A stretch of 20,129 bases of DNA from assembly GCA_041749595.1 (NCBI GenBank), contig JBGTBA010000080.1, positions 1 to 20,129 on the forward strand, in the 5' to 3' direction. The number at the start of each line of letters is the position of its first letter. Position 1 is the first letter of the stretch. The position numbers and the translations under genes were made by a program. A model generated the notes under the pieces. That model was not told the DNA's origin. It was given only the letters and a program-made list of their open reading frames with translations, and did no database searches. Of the stretch, positions 1 to 7,734 are shown piece after piece. The DNA is from Aurantibrevibacter sp041749595 (GTDB taxonomy: Bacteria > Bacteroidota > Bacteroidia > Flavobacteriales > Flavobacteriaceae).

Positions 1-1
1 A

Positions 2-784
2 GGTAAAAAGTTGGGACTTGCAGATGCAAGAGGAACTTTGTTTTATGAGTTTGCAAGAGTTGTCAAAGAAGTGAATCCACCCATTTGTATTGGAGAAAAT
101 GTCCGTGGTTTGCTTAGTCACGATAATGGAAAAACGTTGCAAGGAATGATTTCAATTTTGGATGAAATTGGCTACAATGTTGTTCCTGTCCAAGTTTTAA
201 AAGCCATAAATTATAAAGTACCCCAGAAACGTGAGCGTTTAATATTGGTTGGTGTAAGAAAAGATATTGATTTGAAATATGAATATCCGAAACCACATCA
301 TAAAATTTACAATTTAAAAGACGCTTTGAAGAAAGGCGAACTTTACGATACAAATGTTCCGAAGTCTACAGGTGCAAAATATCCGAAAAGCAAAAAAGAA
401 GTTTTGGATTTAGTTCCACAAAAAGGTTACTGGCGTGATCTGCCATTAAAAATTCAAAAAGAATTTATGGGGGGCAGTTTTCATCTGAGTGGTGGAAAGA
501 CTGGAATTGCAAGGCGAATAGGTTGGGATGAACCTTGTTTAACGCTTACTTGCAGCCCTGCACAAAAACAAACCGAAAGGTGTCACCCCGAAGAAACACG
601 ACCTTTTACAGTTCGAGAATATGCCCGTATTCAAACCTTTCCCGATGATTGGGCCTTTGAGGGTTCTCTGGCCCAACAATACAAACAAATTGGAAATGCT
701 GTTCCCGTTAATTTAGGGACAGAGGTAGGCTATTCGATTGTTAAGTTTTTGAATCAATACTACAACTTGTCAAAACCAAGATAG
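2..784 (+). CDS. C5-cytosine DNA methyltransferase, 3' part (type II R-M)
   Basis: This is the C-terminal part of a DNA (cytosine-5)-methyltransferase; the frame is open to the left edge, so the start and the catalytic PCQ motif (motif IV) lie outside the window. Numbering from the codon at position 11, the visible family motifs are ENV (motif VI, residues 29-31), PQKRERL (motif VIII, 71-77), a variable target-recognition region (about 85-195), RPFTVREYARIQTFP (motif IX, 197-211) and QIGNAVP (motif X, 227-233). It should methylate the site cut by the neighbouring endonuclease. If the pair matches the Eco47II/Sau96I group, that site is GGNCC; this is inference from the partner's family. The 3' end overlaps the convergent endonuclease gene by 25 bp. 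The region reads visibly more AT-rich than the genes to its right, which fits acquisition by transfer. Confidence 0.93.
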   Translation, partial: GKKLGLADARGTLFYEFARVVKEVNPPICIGENVRGLLSHDNGKTLQGMISILDEIGYNVVPVQVLKAINYKVPQKRERLILVGVRKDIDLKYEYPKPHHKIYNLKDALKKGELYDTNVPKSTGAKYPKSKKEVLDLVPQKGYWRDLPLKIQKEFMGGSFHLSGGKTGIARRIGWDEPCLTLTCSPAQKQTERCHPEETRPFTVREYARIQTFPDDWAFEGSLAQQYKQIGNAVPVNLGTEVGYSIVKFLNQYYNLSKPR

Positions 785-1524
785 TAGCTGTAATTCTCAA
801 AGGTAATTTGGTCTAATACAGTTCTTTTACTGGTTTTAGTTTCTGATTTAATTTCTTCCAATGCAGAGTTTTCAGCAATTTCTTCGGTCTTTTCAGCTGA
901 TTTGAGATAGTCTTTGATTGCACTTGGAAGAGCTTTGTAAAGCTGAAACATTGCATCATGTTGTCCTGATAGTACAGAATAAAACTGGTCTCCTGAGATT
1001 TTATAAACTCTGCTATGACTGTATTCTTTTCTATTTATGTCTCCACTCCACAACTCACAAAAGCTGCCTTTAGCAAGGATTTGCACCCAATAACATTTTG
1101 CTTGTTTGTAATCGTCTGCATATCGTTTTAACTTCTGAAAGAGTGCTTCGGCTGCACTACTGTTCATTGTATTGTATTTGTTTTTTATATCTGCAAATAG
1201 CGTATTGTCAGTTGCTTTGATGTCGTAACCGCTCAAATTTCCTGCTTCAAAACCTTTTATACCGCCCAAAATTTGTTCGTGAAAAGTTCCGATTGAATTA
1301 TTGATTGATTTGTCAATCTGTCTTAAAATCTCTGATTGAATTAACTTTTCTTCGTCAATGTCATTGAATTTTGAGTCGAAAGTAAGTTTGATAGTGTCAA
1401 CCTTGTTTGAGTAAAAGTTTTTCTTTGTGATGTTGTTTTTCGCCTTCAAATATGCGTTGTGAAGACTCCCTATACAGGTCAACAAATGTTCGTCCGATAT
1501 AAAGTTTACGTATTTATTTTTCAT
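760..1524 (-). CDS. Eco47II-family type II restriction endonuclease
   Basis: This 254-residue protein resembles the Eco47II restriction endonuclease family (PF09553), whose characterised members cut GGNCC. Recognisable stretches are IGTFHEQILGGIKGFE (78-93) and GYDIKATDNTLFADIKNK (99-116). In the second, D101 followed by D112-I-K114 is a plausible PD-(D/E)xK catalytic core, with E83 as a possible extra acidic ligand. The length is close to family size. The start ATG at 1524 fits the family N-terminus. It converges tail to tail on the methyltransferase with a 25-bp overlap of coding ends (760-784). The gene is AT-rich like its partner. The family call is from memory of motifs; the exact specificity is inferred. 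Confidence 0.87.
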   Translation of the reverse strand: MKNKYVNFISDEHLLTCIGSLHNAYLKAKNNITKKNFYSNKVDTIKLTFDSKFNDIDEEKLIQSEILRQIDKSINNSIGTFHEQILGGIKGFEAGNLSGYDIKATDNTLFADIKNKYNTMNSSAAEALFQKLKRYADDYKQAKCYWVQILAKGSFCELWSGDINRKEYSHSRVYKISGDQFYSVLSGQHDAMFQLYKALPSAIKDYLKSAEKTEEIAENSALEEIKSETKTSKRTVLDQITFENYSYYLGFDKL

Positions 1525-1946
1525 TCAATCGTGTCATTTTTAAAGTAGCTAGTAGCAAAGTTAGCATTTATTGTTGATTCTCTGTCTCGGGTAAGGTCTC
1601 TTTACAATGACGCCCAACATGGGTGTGGTATAACCATGAAGAATCAATGGTGCCCCTATAAAAGCATATTTCTAGAAATGGGCATCAATTTCTAAGGATT
1701 GCAATTCAATGGGAAAATTGATTACCTTTAGGTATTAGCTAAAAGCTAAAAAAAAAATCAAGAGCCAAATGATCATTGGATTTAAAGAAGAGCAAAGCCC
1801 TACGAAGTGGTGGCGTTGGTTAATTTTAATCGGTGCTGGAACTTTTCCCCATACCGGAATTTAGAAACAATTTATTATTGGAAAGAATTTGGAAATCATC
1901 CGATGTCCTATAAAGTCACAATACACCATACCTAAACACCCATAAA
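1525..1946. other. Intergenic region with possible decayed reading frames
   Basis: No intact gene is visible. The stretch marks the change from the AT-rich R-M module to the host-like DUF3500 gene. A short plus-strand frame at 1769-1864 starts MIIGFKEEQS and contains a hydrophobic WWRWLILIGAG-like run before a TAG stop. A second frame (1864-1932) reads ETIYYWKEFGNHPMSYKV before TAA. They lie in different frames and look like pieces of one decayed gene, but I cannot name the family. Confidence 0.4.
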
Positions 1947-2969
1947 ATGATTAAAAAAGTAATACTATTCACTGTTTTAGGGATTTCCCTAATGGTTAAT
2001 GTAAAGGCTCAGGATCTATCTGAAAAAGCCAACACCTTCTTAAATTCGCTGCCTGACGGGTTACGGTCGCAGACCGTTTTCCCTTTGGACGATGCCGAAC
2101 GCTACAACATGAACTATGTGCCCATTCCCCGAAAAGGGCCCACCTTTCACGAGTTTAACGAAACCCAAAAAAGTGCCGCCCTACAGCTCCTTCGGGCTTC
2201 ATTAAGCAGGGAGGGCTATAAAAAGACCAATGAGATCCGGGAACTGGAAAACGTTTTAATACTTATAGAAAACAACAATTACCTCATGCCCGATGGCAAA
2301 CTGCGGCGCGATCCGTTGAATTATCATTTTAGCATTTTCGGGACTCCATCGGCCTCTGAGGCCTGGGGATGGCGTTTTGAAGGACATCATATGTCATTGA
2401 ACTTCACCTCGGGGAACGGAAAAATTATATCCGGTACACCATTCTTTCTGGGATCCAATCCAGGTATTGTGAAAATTGAGGAACAGTATGGAAAGCAGGT
2501 TTTAAAAAAAGAGTCCGATCTTGGTTTTACACTGGTAAATTCCCTAAATGAAAGTCAATTGAAAAAAGCGAAGTTTTCGGATGTGGCACCCGCAGAAATT
2601 ATTACAGAAAACTCGCGAAAAGTAAAGGGCATCCCCTTAAAGGGAATTCCTTACGATGAACTAAACACAACCCAACAAAAAGTGTTTATGGAGCTATTGG
2701 ATGTGTATATTGGTAATTATATTTTTGAATTTTCCGAAACCTTTCGGGAAAAAATTAAAAAGGCAGGGTTTGAAAACCTGCATTTTGCCTGGGCCGGAAG
2801 CTTAAAAGAAGGGGTAGCCAACTATTACCGAATACATGGCCCCATGTTGCTCATAGAGTTTGATAACACCCAGAACAACGCCAACCATGTACATACCGTG
2901 ATACGGGATTTTACCAACGATTATGCAGAGGATTTTTTACAAGAACATTACAAAAAAGAGCACCAATAA
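1947..2969 (+). CDS. Secreted DUF3500 domain protein
   Basis: This 340-residue protein has an N-terminal Sec signal peptide (positive MIKK, hydrophobic run to about residue 20, likely cleavage at VKA|QD). No lipobox cysteine follows, so it should be periplasmic or secreted. The mature part matches DUF3500 (PF12006) as I remember it: an NMNYVPIPRKG-like motif near residues 54-64, a FNETQKSAALQLLRASLS helix (70-87), the stretch IFGTPSASEAWGWRFEGHH (130-148), a WAGS motif, and a histidine-rich C-terminus (NHVHTVIRDFTNDYAEDFL) with several conserved His and Asp residues. No biochemical function is established to my knowledge. The gene stands alone between an R-M module and convergent pirin gene; no partner suggests its substrate. 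Confidence 0.85.
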   Translation: MIKKVILFTVLGISLMVNVKAQDLSEKANTFLNSLPDGLRSQTVFPLDDAERYNMNYVPIPRKGPTFHEFNETQKSAALQLLRASLSREGYKKTNEIRELENVLILIENNNYLMPDGKLRRDPLNYHFSIFGTPSASEAWGWRFEGHHMSLNFTSGNGKIISGTPFFLGSNPGIVKIEEQYGKQVLKKESDLGFTLVNSLNESQLKKAKFSDVAPAEIITENSRKVKGIPLKGIPYDELNTTQQKVFMELLDVYIGNYIFEFSETFREKIKKAGFENLHFAWAGSLKEGVANYYRIHGPMLLIEFDNTQNNANHVHTVIRDFTNDYAEDFLQEHYKKEHQ

Positions 2970-3391
2970 AAATAAGCGGTAGAGAGGGTGATCCTTAGAT
3001 CCCGCTACGGATAAAACGGTATTGGATCAAAAAAACGAGCGGGGAAAGCGTTTATACTAAACCACCAACAAGGGATATTCAGAATAAGCCGGATTTACTT
3101 AAGTTATATCTCCGATTTTGTTGAACCATAGATTGTTTGCCCTTCATTTTATCCGGTATTGGGACTGTTGTTTGGTAAATAATGTGATTTTGGTCATTTT
3201 TCAAGTGATTTATTGGCAATGGGTCATATTTCTTCCAAGGGATGGTCCTGAAGTTTTTCTCTAAGCTGCCTGTTGGATGGGTATCTTGGCCATCCACCGG
3301 CCCATATACATTGCATTGGCGGTGTGGGGCATCAAAATATATACAATAAGCTGTTGTTTGTGACCTCCTCCCCCTATGTCATTTTAGTGGG
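2970..3391. other. Intergenic region, no supported gene
   Basis: About 420 bp between the convergent DUF3500 and pirin genes. Open frames here are short (for example 72 codons on the minus strand at 3079-3297) and show no family features. I see no convincing intrinsic terminator for either gene. Confidence 0.5.
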
Positions 3392-4393
3392 TTAGCCTTT
3401 TTCAATCAGGGTGCCATCAGGATATTTTGCAAACCTGCCCTTTTCCCTCGGATGTACATTATCCGGATAGGGCCACGGCCAACCACCAAATTGGGTCAAC
3501 CGATATTCTTGCATGGCTTTTTGGATCTCCTCATCGGTATTCATGACAAAAGGGCCATATTTTGAAACCGGCTCTGCAATGGGGTTACCCTGCAACAAGA
3601 GAAAATGGGCCGGTGAGGCTCCCGTTTTTATTTCTATATCTTCCAAAGGGTACAATTGAACCCCATGGTTTGTGGTCAGGGCCTGCCCCTCTATTTCCGC
3701 TTTTGAACCCTCATAAAAATAAAGTGTCCTATTTACTTCCGAGCTGGCTTTGGGCAACATAAATGAAGCATTGGGCTCGATGTGGATATTCCAAATGGCC
3801 ACTTCATTTTCAGGATCTGCCGCCCAGGAACTGGGTGCCGGTTTTGGGGCATTTGTATTTAAATAGGTGCCCGCAATGACTTTTACCTTGCTAGTCTTTG
3901 TTGCCACTACGGGGATATCTTCATACCACAGCATGGCAAAATGAGGATCTACAAATTTATCCCTTTTTGGAAGGTTGAGCCATATTTGAAACAGTTCCAA
4001 CGGATTTTCCTCATCTGTTTTTAACAAAGGAAACATCTCACAGTGCTGCACGCCCCTCCCAGCGGTCATCCATTGCACGTCGCCCAAACCGAATCTGCCC
4101 GCCGCTCCCAAAGAGTCGGAGTGGTCGCAAAACCCTTTGTTTACAATAGTCACGGTCTCAAAACCACGGTGCGGATGAGATGGGAAACCCGGAACGGTGT
4201 GTCCATGGTACATGCGCCACCCTTCTTTAATGGTAAAATCGTTGCCCAAATTCCTGCCTTCCAGAGAGCTTGCCGGACCCATTTCATCGTTGCCTTTTGG
4301 ATACCTATCCAAATGATACACGCAAAACAAAAAAGGATCTTGGATCTGCCATGGAAACCCCAGTGGAAAGACGGATTTTATAGAATGTTTCAT
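3392..4393 (-). CDS. Pirin family protein (bicupin, metal-binding)
   Basis: This 333-residue protein is a pirin: two cupin domains, with an N-terminal pirin domain (about 15-170) and a pirin C-terminal domain (about 205-310). The metal ligands of characterised pirins are present as H73 and H75 in PSHPHRGFETVT, and H117 and E119 in GRGVQHCEMFP. Pirins bind Fe and some have quercetinase activity or act as redox-sensitive regulators; the role here is not evident from neighbours. It is cytoplasmic, with no signal peptide. The ATG at 4393 is supported by a TATATTTG box 15 bp upstream on the coding strand. It is probably transcribed on its own. Confidence 0.94.
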   Translation of the reverse strand: MKHSIKSVFPLGFPWQIQDPFLFCVYHLDRYPKGNDEMGPASSLEGRNLGNDFTIKEGWRMYHGHTVPGFPSHPHRGFETVTIVNKGFCDHSDSLGAAGRFGLGDVQWMTAGRGVQHCEMFPLLKTDEENPLELFQIWLNLPKRDKFVDPHFAMLWYEDIPVVATKTSKVKVIAGTYLNTNAPKPAPSSWAADPENEVAIWNIHIEPNASFMLPKASSEVNRTLYFYEGSKAEIEGQALTTNHGVQLYPLEDIEIKTGASPAHFLLLQGNPIAEPVSKYGPFVMNTDEEIQKAMQEYRLTQFGGWPWPYPDNVHPREKGRFAKYPDGTLIEKG

Positions 4394-4408
4394 GCCATCT
4401 GTTTTTTA

Positions 4409-4416
4409 CAAATATA
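4409..4416 (-). promoter_or_regulatory. Putative -7 box of the pirin gene (TATATTTG)
   Basis: On the minus strand TATATTTG matches the Bacteroidota -7 consensus TAnnTTTG, and a TTG lies 23 bp upstream as a possible -33 element. The predicted leader is only about 10 nt. Confidence 0.45.
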
Positions 4417-4560
4417 GGGATTGTTATGCTAAAACCTTACAACCCCAATTAAATCCCAACACGAGGAAAAAGGAGTGTAACGGGTTTAGTATTTATCGGT
4501 TGATGCATGGATCAGGGATTTCTTAAACAAGTTATAATGAACAAGAGGTTTTTTGGGCAT

Positions 4561-4578
4561 CTATAATTTTTATTATAG
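4561..4578. repeat. Short AT-rich inverted repeat
   Basis: CTATAAT and ATTATAG form a perfect 7-bp stem with a TTTT loop, about 80 bp past the arfB stop. The stem has no GC core, so it is a weak candidate for a transcript end. Confidence 0.3.
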
Positions 4579-4660
4579 GCAGATCGGAATTTGTAAAGCA
4601 AACCTTAAGAATGGCGTTTTTGGATTGACCGAAATTTATTCCCAATTTAATTTTTCTGAT

Positions 4661-5089
4661 TTACTCCAGAGAGGCCTTTCTTCGGTTCACTTTCTTTAGG
4701 GCCTCTTTTTTCTTTGATTTCAATCGTTTTTCTATGGCAGATTTAGAAGGATTTGTACGCTTACGTTTTTTACGGACCAACAGACCTTTTTCTAGGATAT
4801 CAAAAAGCTTATAAACCACCAATTCTTTGTTCTTATGTTGGCTTCGGCTTTCATCGCACTTCAACAGAAGCACATTTTCTTTGGTAAGGCGGCTGCCCAA
4901 CTTTTGGTACAGCCGTTCTTTTTCTGGTTGGGAGAGGGCCTGCGAATTTTGCATATCAAAAGCGAGTTCCACTTTTGTGGAAACTTTGTTCACATGCTGT
5001 CCGCCTGCACCACCACTGCGGACGGCCTTGAAAACTAATTCCTGTAATACCGTTTCTTTGTTCAAAACATTTTGGTTTGGTAGATGCAA
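4661..5089 (-). CDS. arfB: ArfB/YaeJ-type peptidyl-tRNA hydrolase (ribosome rescue)
   Basis: This is a small class-I release-factor-like protein that frees peptides from ribosomes stalled without a stop codon. The peptidyl-hydrolase loop RSGGAGGQHVNKVSTKVEL carries the catalytic GGQ (residues 29-31). The C-terminus from about residue 105 is a long basic tail (RKKRKR, repeated Lys/Arg), which in E. coli YaeJ enters the mRNA channel. It lacks the codon-recognition domains of RF1/RF2. No ATG is available: the frame begins with TTG at 5089 (142 aa), and a second TTG at 5065 (134 aa, beginning with the NKE seen in homologues) is equally likely. It lies 19 bp after the ABC ATPase stop on the same strand, so the two are probably co-transcribed. 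Confidence 0.9.
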   Translation of the reverse strand: MHLPNQNVLNKETVLQELVFKAVRSGGAGGQHVNKVSTKVELAFDMQNSQALSQPEKERLYQKLGSRLTKENVLLLKCDESRSQHKNKELVVYKLFDILEKGLLVRKKRKRTNPSKSAIEKRLKSKKKEALKKVNRRKASLE

Positions 5090-5108
5090 TTCCCTAAGGT
5101 CTCAAATT

Positions 5109-6092
5109 TTATGGGGCGTCTTTTAAACGTAAGTTAATAGTTTCCAGTGAAATGTTTAAAAAAATGTCTTGATCGGGGCGTAACCTATTTTTAGAATCAA
5201 AATAAACTATATTTTCATCAGCAATGAGCCCTTCATTTAAATAATGGGTTCCCTTAAAATAAGAGTTTTTTACCTTTGCCTTCAAACCTGCCTTATCGGA
5301 AAGTTGAAATTCACTGGGATAGACCAGAATTGATTTGTTGATTTTAGAATAGGACTTCAAGAGTTGCATCGGAACAAGGTTTACTTCCCCGAATAAGGTT
5401 GCGGTGTATTTTGTTTTGGGATTTTGATACAGATGTAAAGGTGCCGTTTGTGCAATTATAGTTTGGTCTTTTAGTACGATTACCTCATCTGCAAAGGAAA
5501 GCACGTCGTCCATATCGTGTGTGGCCACAATGCAGCTTATGTTTTTCTTCTTTAGATGGGCAAACAGATTGCGGCGCAGCCTATTTTTTCTGAAATTATC
5601 GATATGGCTAAAAGGTTCATCCAGTAGTAAAAGTTCTGGTTCTTTTGCCAATACGCGCGCCAGGGCCACCCGCTGTTGCTGTCCGCCACTCAGGTTTCCC
5701 ACTTTGGTTTTGGCGTATGGCTTCATTTCTATCAGATCCAGGAGTTCCTGGGTTCTCAGTTTAAGTTCTTCGGGATGAAATATGGAAAGAAACTGACTTA
5801 TGTTTTCCGCGACCGAAATAAAAGGCATGAGGTCGAAATCTTGGGAAAGAAATTTCATGCTTGATTCACCCGGAACCAAATTATGATTGGGTCCCAAAAC
5901 AGGGGAGTTGTTCCATAAGACCGAACCTTCGTCGAGTTGCAAAAGTCCATAGACAATTTTTAAGAGGGTGCTTTTACCACAACCGCTTTCACCAATGATG
6001 GCCATAATGCCACCTGTTTTTACATTAAAACTGATGTTTTGCAATACAGGATTTTGGTGATATGCAAAAGAGACTTTTTCAACTTTTAACAT
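5109..6092 (-). CDS. ABC transporter ATP-binding protein
   Basis: This is a cytoplasmic ATPase of the spermidine/iron/molybdate-importer type, 327 aa from the ATG at 6092. That start is preferred over an upstream ATG at 6221 because the family begins with MLKVEKVSF and the extra 43 residues look non-coding. Visible motifs are Walker A GESGCGKST (34-42), a Q-loop around SQDFD (83-87), the signature LSGGQQQR (134-141), Walker B LLLLDEP (154-160) and the H-loop ATHDM (190-194). The last 90 residues resemble a TOBE-like accessory domain. No permease or binding protein lies nearby, so its substrate is unknown and its membrane partner must be encoded elsewhere. It is followed by arfB after 19 bp. 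Confidence 0.92.
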   Translation of the reverse strand: MLKVEKVSFAYHQNPVLQNISFNVKTGGIMAIIGESGCGKSTLLKIVYGLLQLDEGSVLWNNSPVLGPNHNLVPGESSMKFLSQDFDLMPFISVAENISQFLSIFHPEELKLRTQELLDLIEMKPYAKTKVGNLSGGQQQRVALARVLAKEPELLLLDEPFSHIDNFRKNRLRRNLFAHLKKKNISCIVATHDMDDVLSFADEVIVLKDQTIIAQTAPLHLYQNPKTKYTATLFGEVNLVPMQLLKSYSKINKSILVYPSEFQLSDKAGLKAKVKNSYFKGTHYLNEGLIADENIVYFDSKNRLRPDQDIFLNISLETINLRLKDAP

Positions 6093-6438
6093 GAAACATA
6101 ATTCTGGTTGGTGCAAAGGTAGCGGGATAGTTTTAGAACAAAAAATCCGTTTGTGGGGTAAAAGGGTTTTGTTGTGCCATTTAGACACTTTAAAATCGTC
6201 ATGGTCATTATGTTTTTGCATCTGCGCATCTGTCGCACCATTTTTTTCATAGTTGCCGCCAACTAAAACACATTTTGGAAGCGATATAAATAATCCTTGT
6301 CACACCCAGACGGAATTGGCAAACTAAAAGTAAATCCGTTTTTCCTTTTTACGCCAACACCAAAAGTGCTGCCAATTCCGTCAAGTGTACCTCCCGGGAC
6401 GATTTCTCTATACTTCCGTATCGCGATACTAAGTGTGC
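6093..6438. other. Intergenic region with inverted repeat and an uncertain small ORF
   Basis: This lies between the ABC ATPase and the small multidrug-export gene. It contains a long inverted repeat (6302-6388, listed separately), a 6-bp stem with a 4-nt loop at 6250-6265, and a minus-strand frame (6263-6475, 70 codons) that overlaps the end of the exporter gene by 37 bp. The frame's downstream part has glycine-rich stretches and ends in Phe, but I recognise no family. Confidence 0.4.
6302..6388. repeat. Imperfect inverted repeat with perfect 13-bp arms
   Basis: GACGGAATTGGCA at 6309-6321 is the exact reverse complement of TGCCAATTCCGTC at 6370-6382. The pairing resumes outside a 2-3 nt mismatch with ACAC (6302-6305) and GTGT (6385-6388). 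The 48-nt loop is AT-rich. There is no adjoining T-run typical of an intrinsic terminator. Confidence 0.75.
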
Positions 6439-6888
6439 CTACATATTTTTCATGGAAAGCAAAGTGGCACTCCAAACGATGAGTGCTGAAAAAAACGCAC
6501 CTATAACATTAGCTAAAAAAGCCTTTGGCCTTTCCATATTAAAGAGATAGGTGGCAATGGTGCCTGCATATACGCCTGTTCCCGGAACAGGGAGCATCAC
6601 AAAAAAGATAAGCCCCCAAAAACCGTATTTCCGAATATTTTCCCCAGAGCCAATCTTAGCTTTTCGGGCTACATAAATGGCCGCTTTTTTATAATAATGC
6701 CACCTTAAGAGAAGGTGGTTGCCTTTGTTCAGAAATAAAAGCATCATAGGAAAAATCAAGGCATTTGCCAAAAAACAGGCTATAAATACCGTATAAATGT
6801 TTAGACCTCTCAATAAGCCATACGGGATGCCTACCTTGGCCTCGCCAAAGGGGGACAAACTCCATAGAATAGCTATTATTAAGTCCAA
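6439..6888 (-). CDS. Small multidrug export family membrane protein (COG2426-like)
   Basis: This 149-residue inner-membrane protein matches the 'putative small multi-drug export protein' family (PF06695). The features are an N-terminal membrane segment with SPFGEAKVGIPYGL (12-25), a long hydrophobic segment at about 29-54, a cytoplasmic basic stretch (62-85), a hydrophobic hairpin with the motif LPVPGTGVYAGTIATYLF (about 99-116), and a final segment to the C-terminus. Transport function is only predicted for the family. The frame opens with TTG at 6888 and I find no in-frame ATG in the open stretch above it, so a TTG start seems real. Confidence 0.85.
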   Translation of the reverse strand: MDLIIAILWSLSPFGEAKVGIPYGLLRGLNIYTVFIACFLANALIFPMMLLFLNKGNHLLLRWHYYKKAAIYVARKAKIGSGENIRKYGFWGLIFFVMLPVPGTGVYAGTIATYLFNMERPKAFLANVIGAFFSALIVWSATLLSMKNM

Positions 6889-7079
6889 AATAAAAATTTT
6901 TACTTTTGTGCCTTGTAAAAATAGTGTAGAAAAGGATTTTTATAAGGTGATCGAATCATAATAAATGATTAAAGTTTTGTGAAGATGCCTCATAAAAAAA
7001 CAAGGTTTGGTCCGTGGTTTTTTTAACGTGTTGTGTACGATTGGTAATCAATGCCGAAATTCCGGGGCACCACATAAGT

Positions 7080-7468
7080 TATAATTTGTTGCTTTCCGAA
7101 CAAGGGTCTATTTATTTGCGTATTGATTACAAAATTGACCATTACGTTAAAATTATTATGGATGAAATATTTGGTATAGAAAATTTTAAGAATGGTATTA
7201 CAAGAATAAAATGCAATCCAAAAAACTTTGCAAGAAAAGCGTACGGAAATATGAATGATCTGATTTTACTTTACTCAAAATCGAAAAATTTAATTTGTAA
7301 GGAGCCGAAAACGCCATATTCAGATGATGATAAAACAAATTATTCCCAAAAACCTAAAATGGCAGGCAATGGATAGGTATTGACAAATCAGAGGAGGCGG
7401 TTAAAGCTATTATCAAAAAACTTAATTTAGTCGAAGGTTACCTCTTTGTGAAAAAAATCAGATTTTAA
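7080..7468 (+). pseudogene. Remnant of an adenine-type DNA methyltransferase (Mod-like)
   Basis: Two parts of one methylase gene survive in different frames. Part one (about 7080-7373) encodes a stretch beginning LLSEQGSIYLRID, followed by HYVKIIMDEIFG, RIKCNPKNFARKAYGN and LILLYSKSKN, all typical of N6/N4 DNA methylases (PF01555) of the type III Mod group. Part two (7370-7468) encodes WIGIDKSEEAVKAIIKKLN, the conserved block after the DPFxGSGT SAM-binding motif. The DPPY motif upstream, the target region and the DPFxGSGT motif are missing. So the gene has lost its 5' end and middle and cannot be active. It lies between the exporter and recO, with no endonuclease beside it. Confidence 0.85.
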
Positions 7469-7706
7469 ATTATTGAAGGAACAAAAGCAGGGCACTGTTC
7501 GGCAAGGTATTGCCAAAAGCGGGGCTGAAGCCCTATCCTGAGCAATTCTAATTCAATGCGACTTTTGGGCCGAAGCAATTCTGAATCTTCAACTCCCGCA
7601 TTACCAATACGATACACGAACGACATAGAATTCATATAAATTCCCCTTACCGTTCAGATTCATAAAACACCGGGGGTGGCCCCATAATTTCCAGATCGCT
7701 TTGTAG

Positions 7707-7714
7707 TATCTTTG
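7707..7714 (+). promoter_or_regulatory. Putative -7 box of recO (TATCTTTG)
   Basis: TATCTTTG matches the Bacteroidota TAnnTTTG box, 20 bp before the recO ATG. No clear -33 element is seen at the usual spacing. Confidence 0.4.
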
Positions 7715-7734
7715 GAGGTTTTTAAGCGATACCC

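Noticed and set aside
1612..1618. GCCCAAC in the R-M upstream spacer, matching the integron R'' consensus RYYYAAC
   Set aside because: No partner GTTRRRY box or inverted repeat was found at a suitable distance, and a 7-base degenerate match is expected by chance.
3079..3297. 72-codon minus-strand frame between the DUF3500 and pirin genes
   Set aside because: No recognisable motif or signal; composition looks random and it does not fit an operon.
6093..6221. 43-residue N-terminal extension of the ABC ATPase from an upstream ATG
   Set aside because: Family members begin at the MLKVEKVSF start; the extension has His/Lys-rich, unordered sequence.
6250..6265. TAGTTG-CCGC-CAACTA stem as a terminator
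   Set aside because: Only 6 bp, and the T-run lies on the wrong side for the minus-strand transcript that crosses it.
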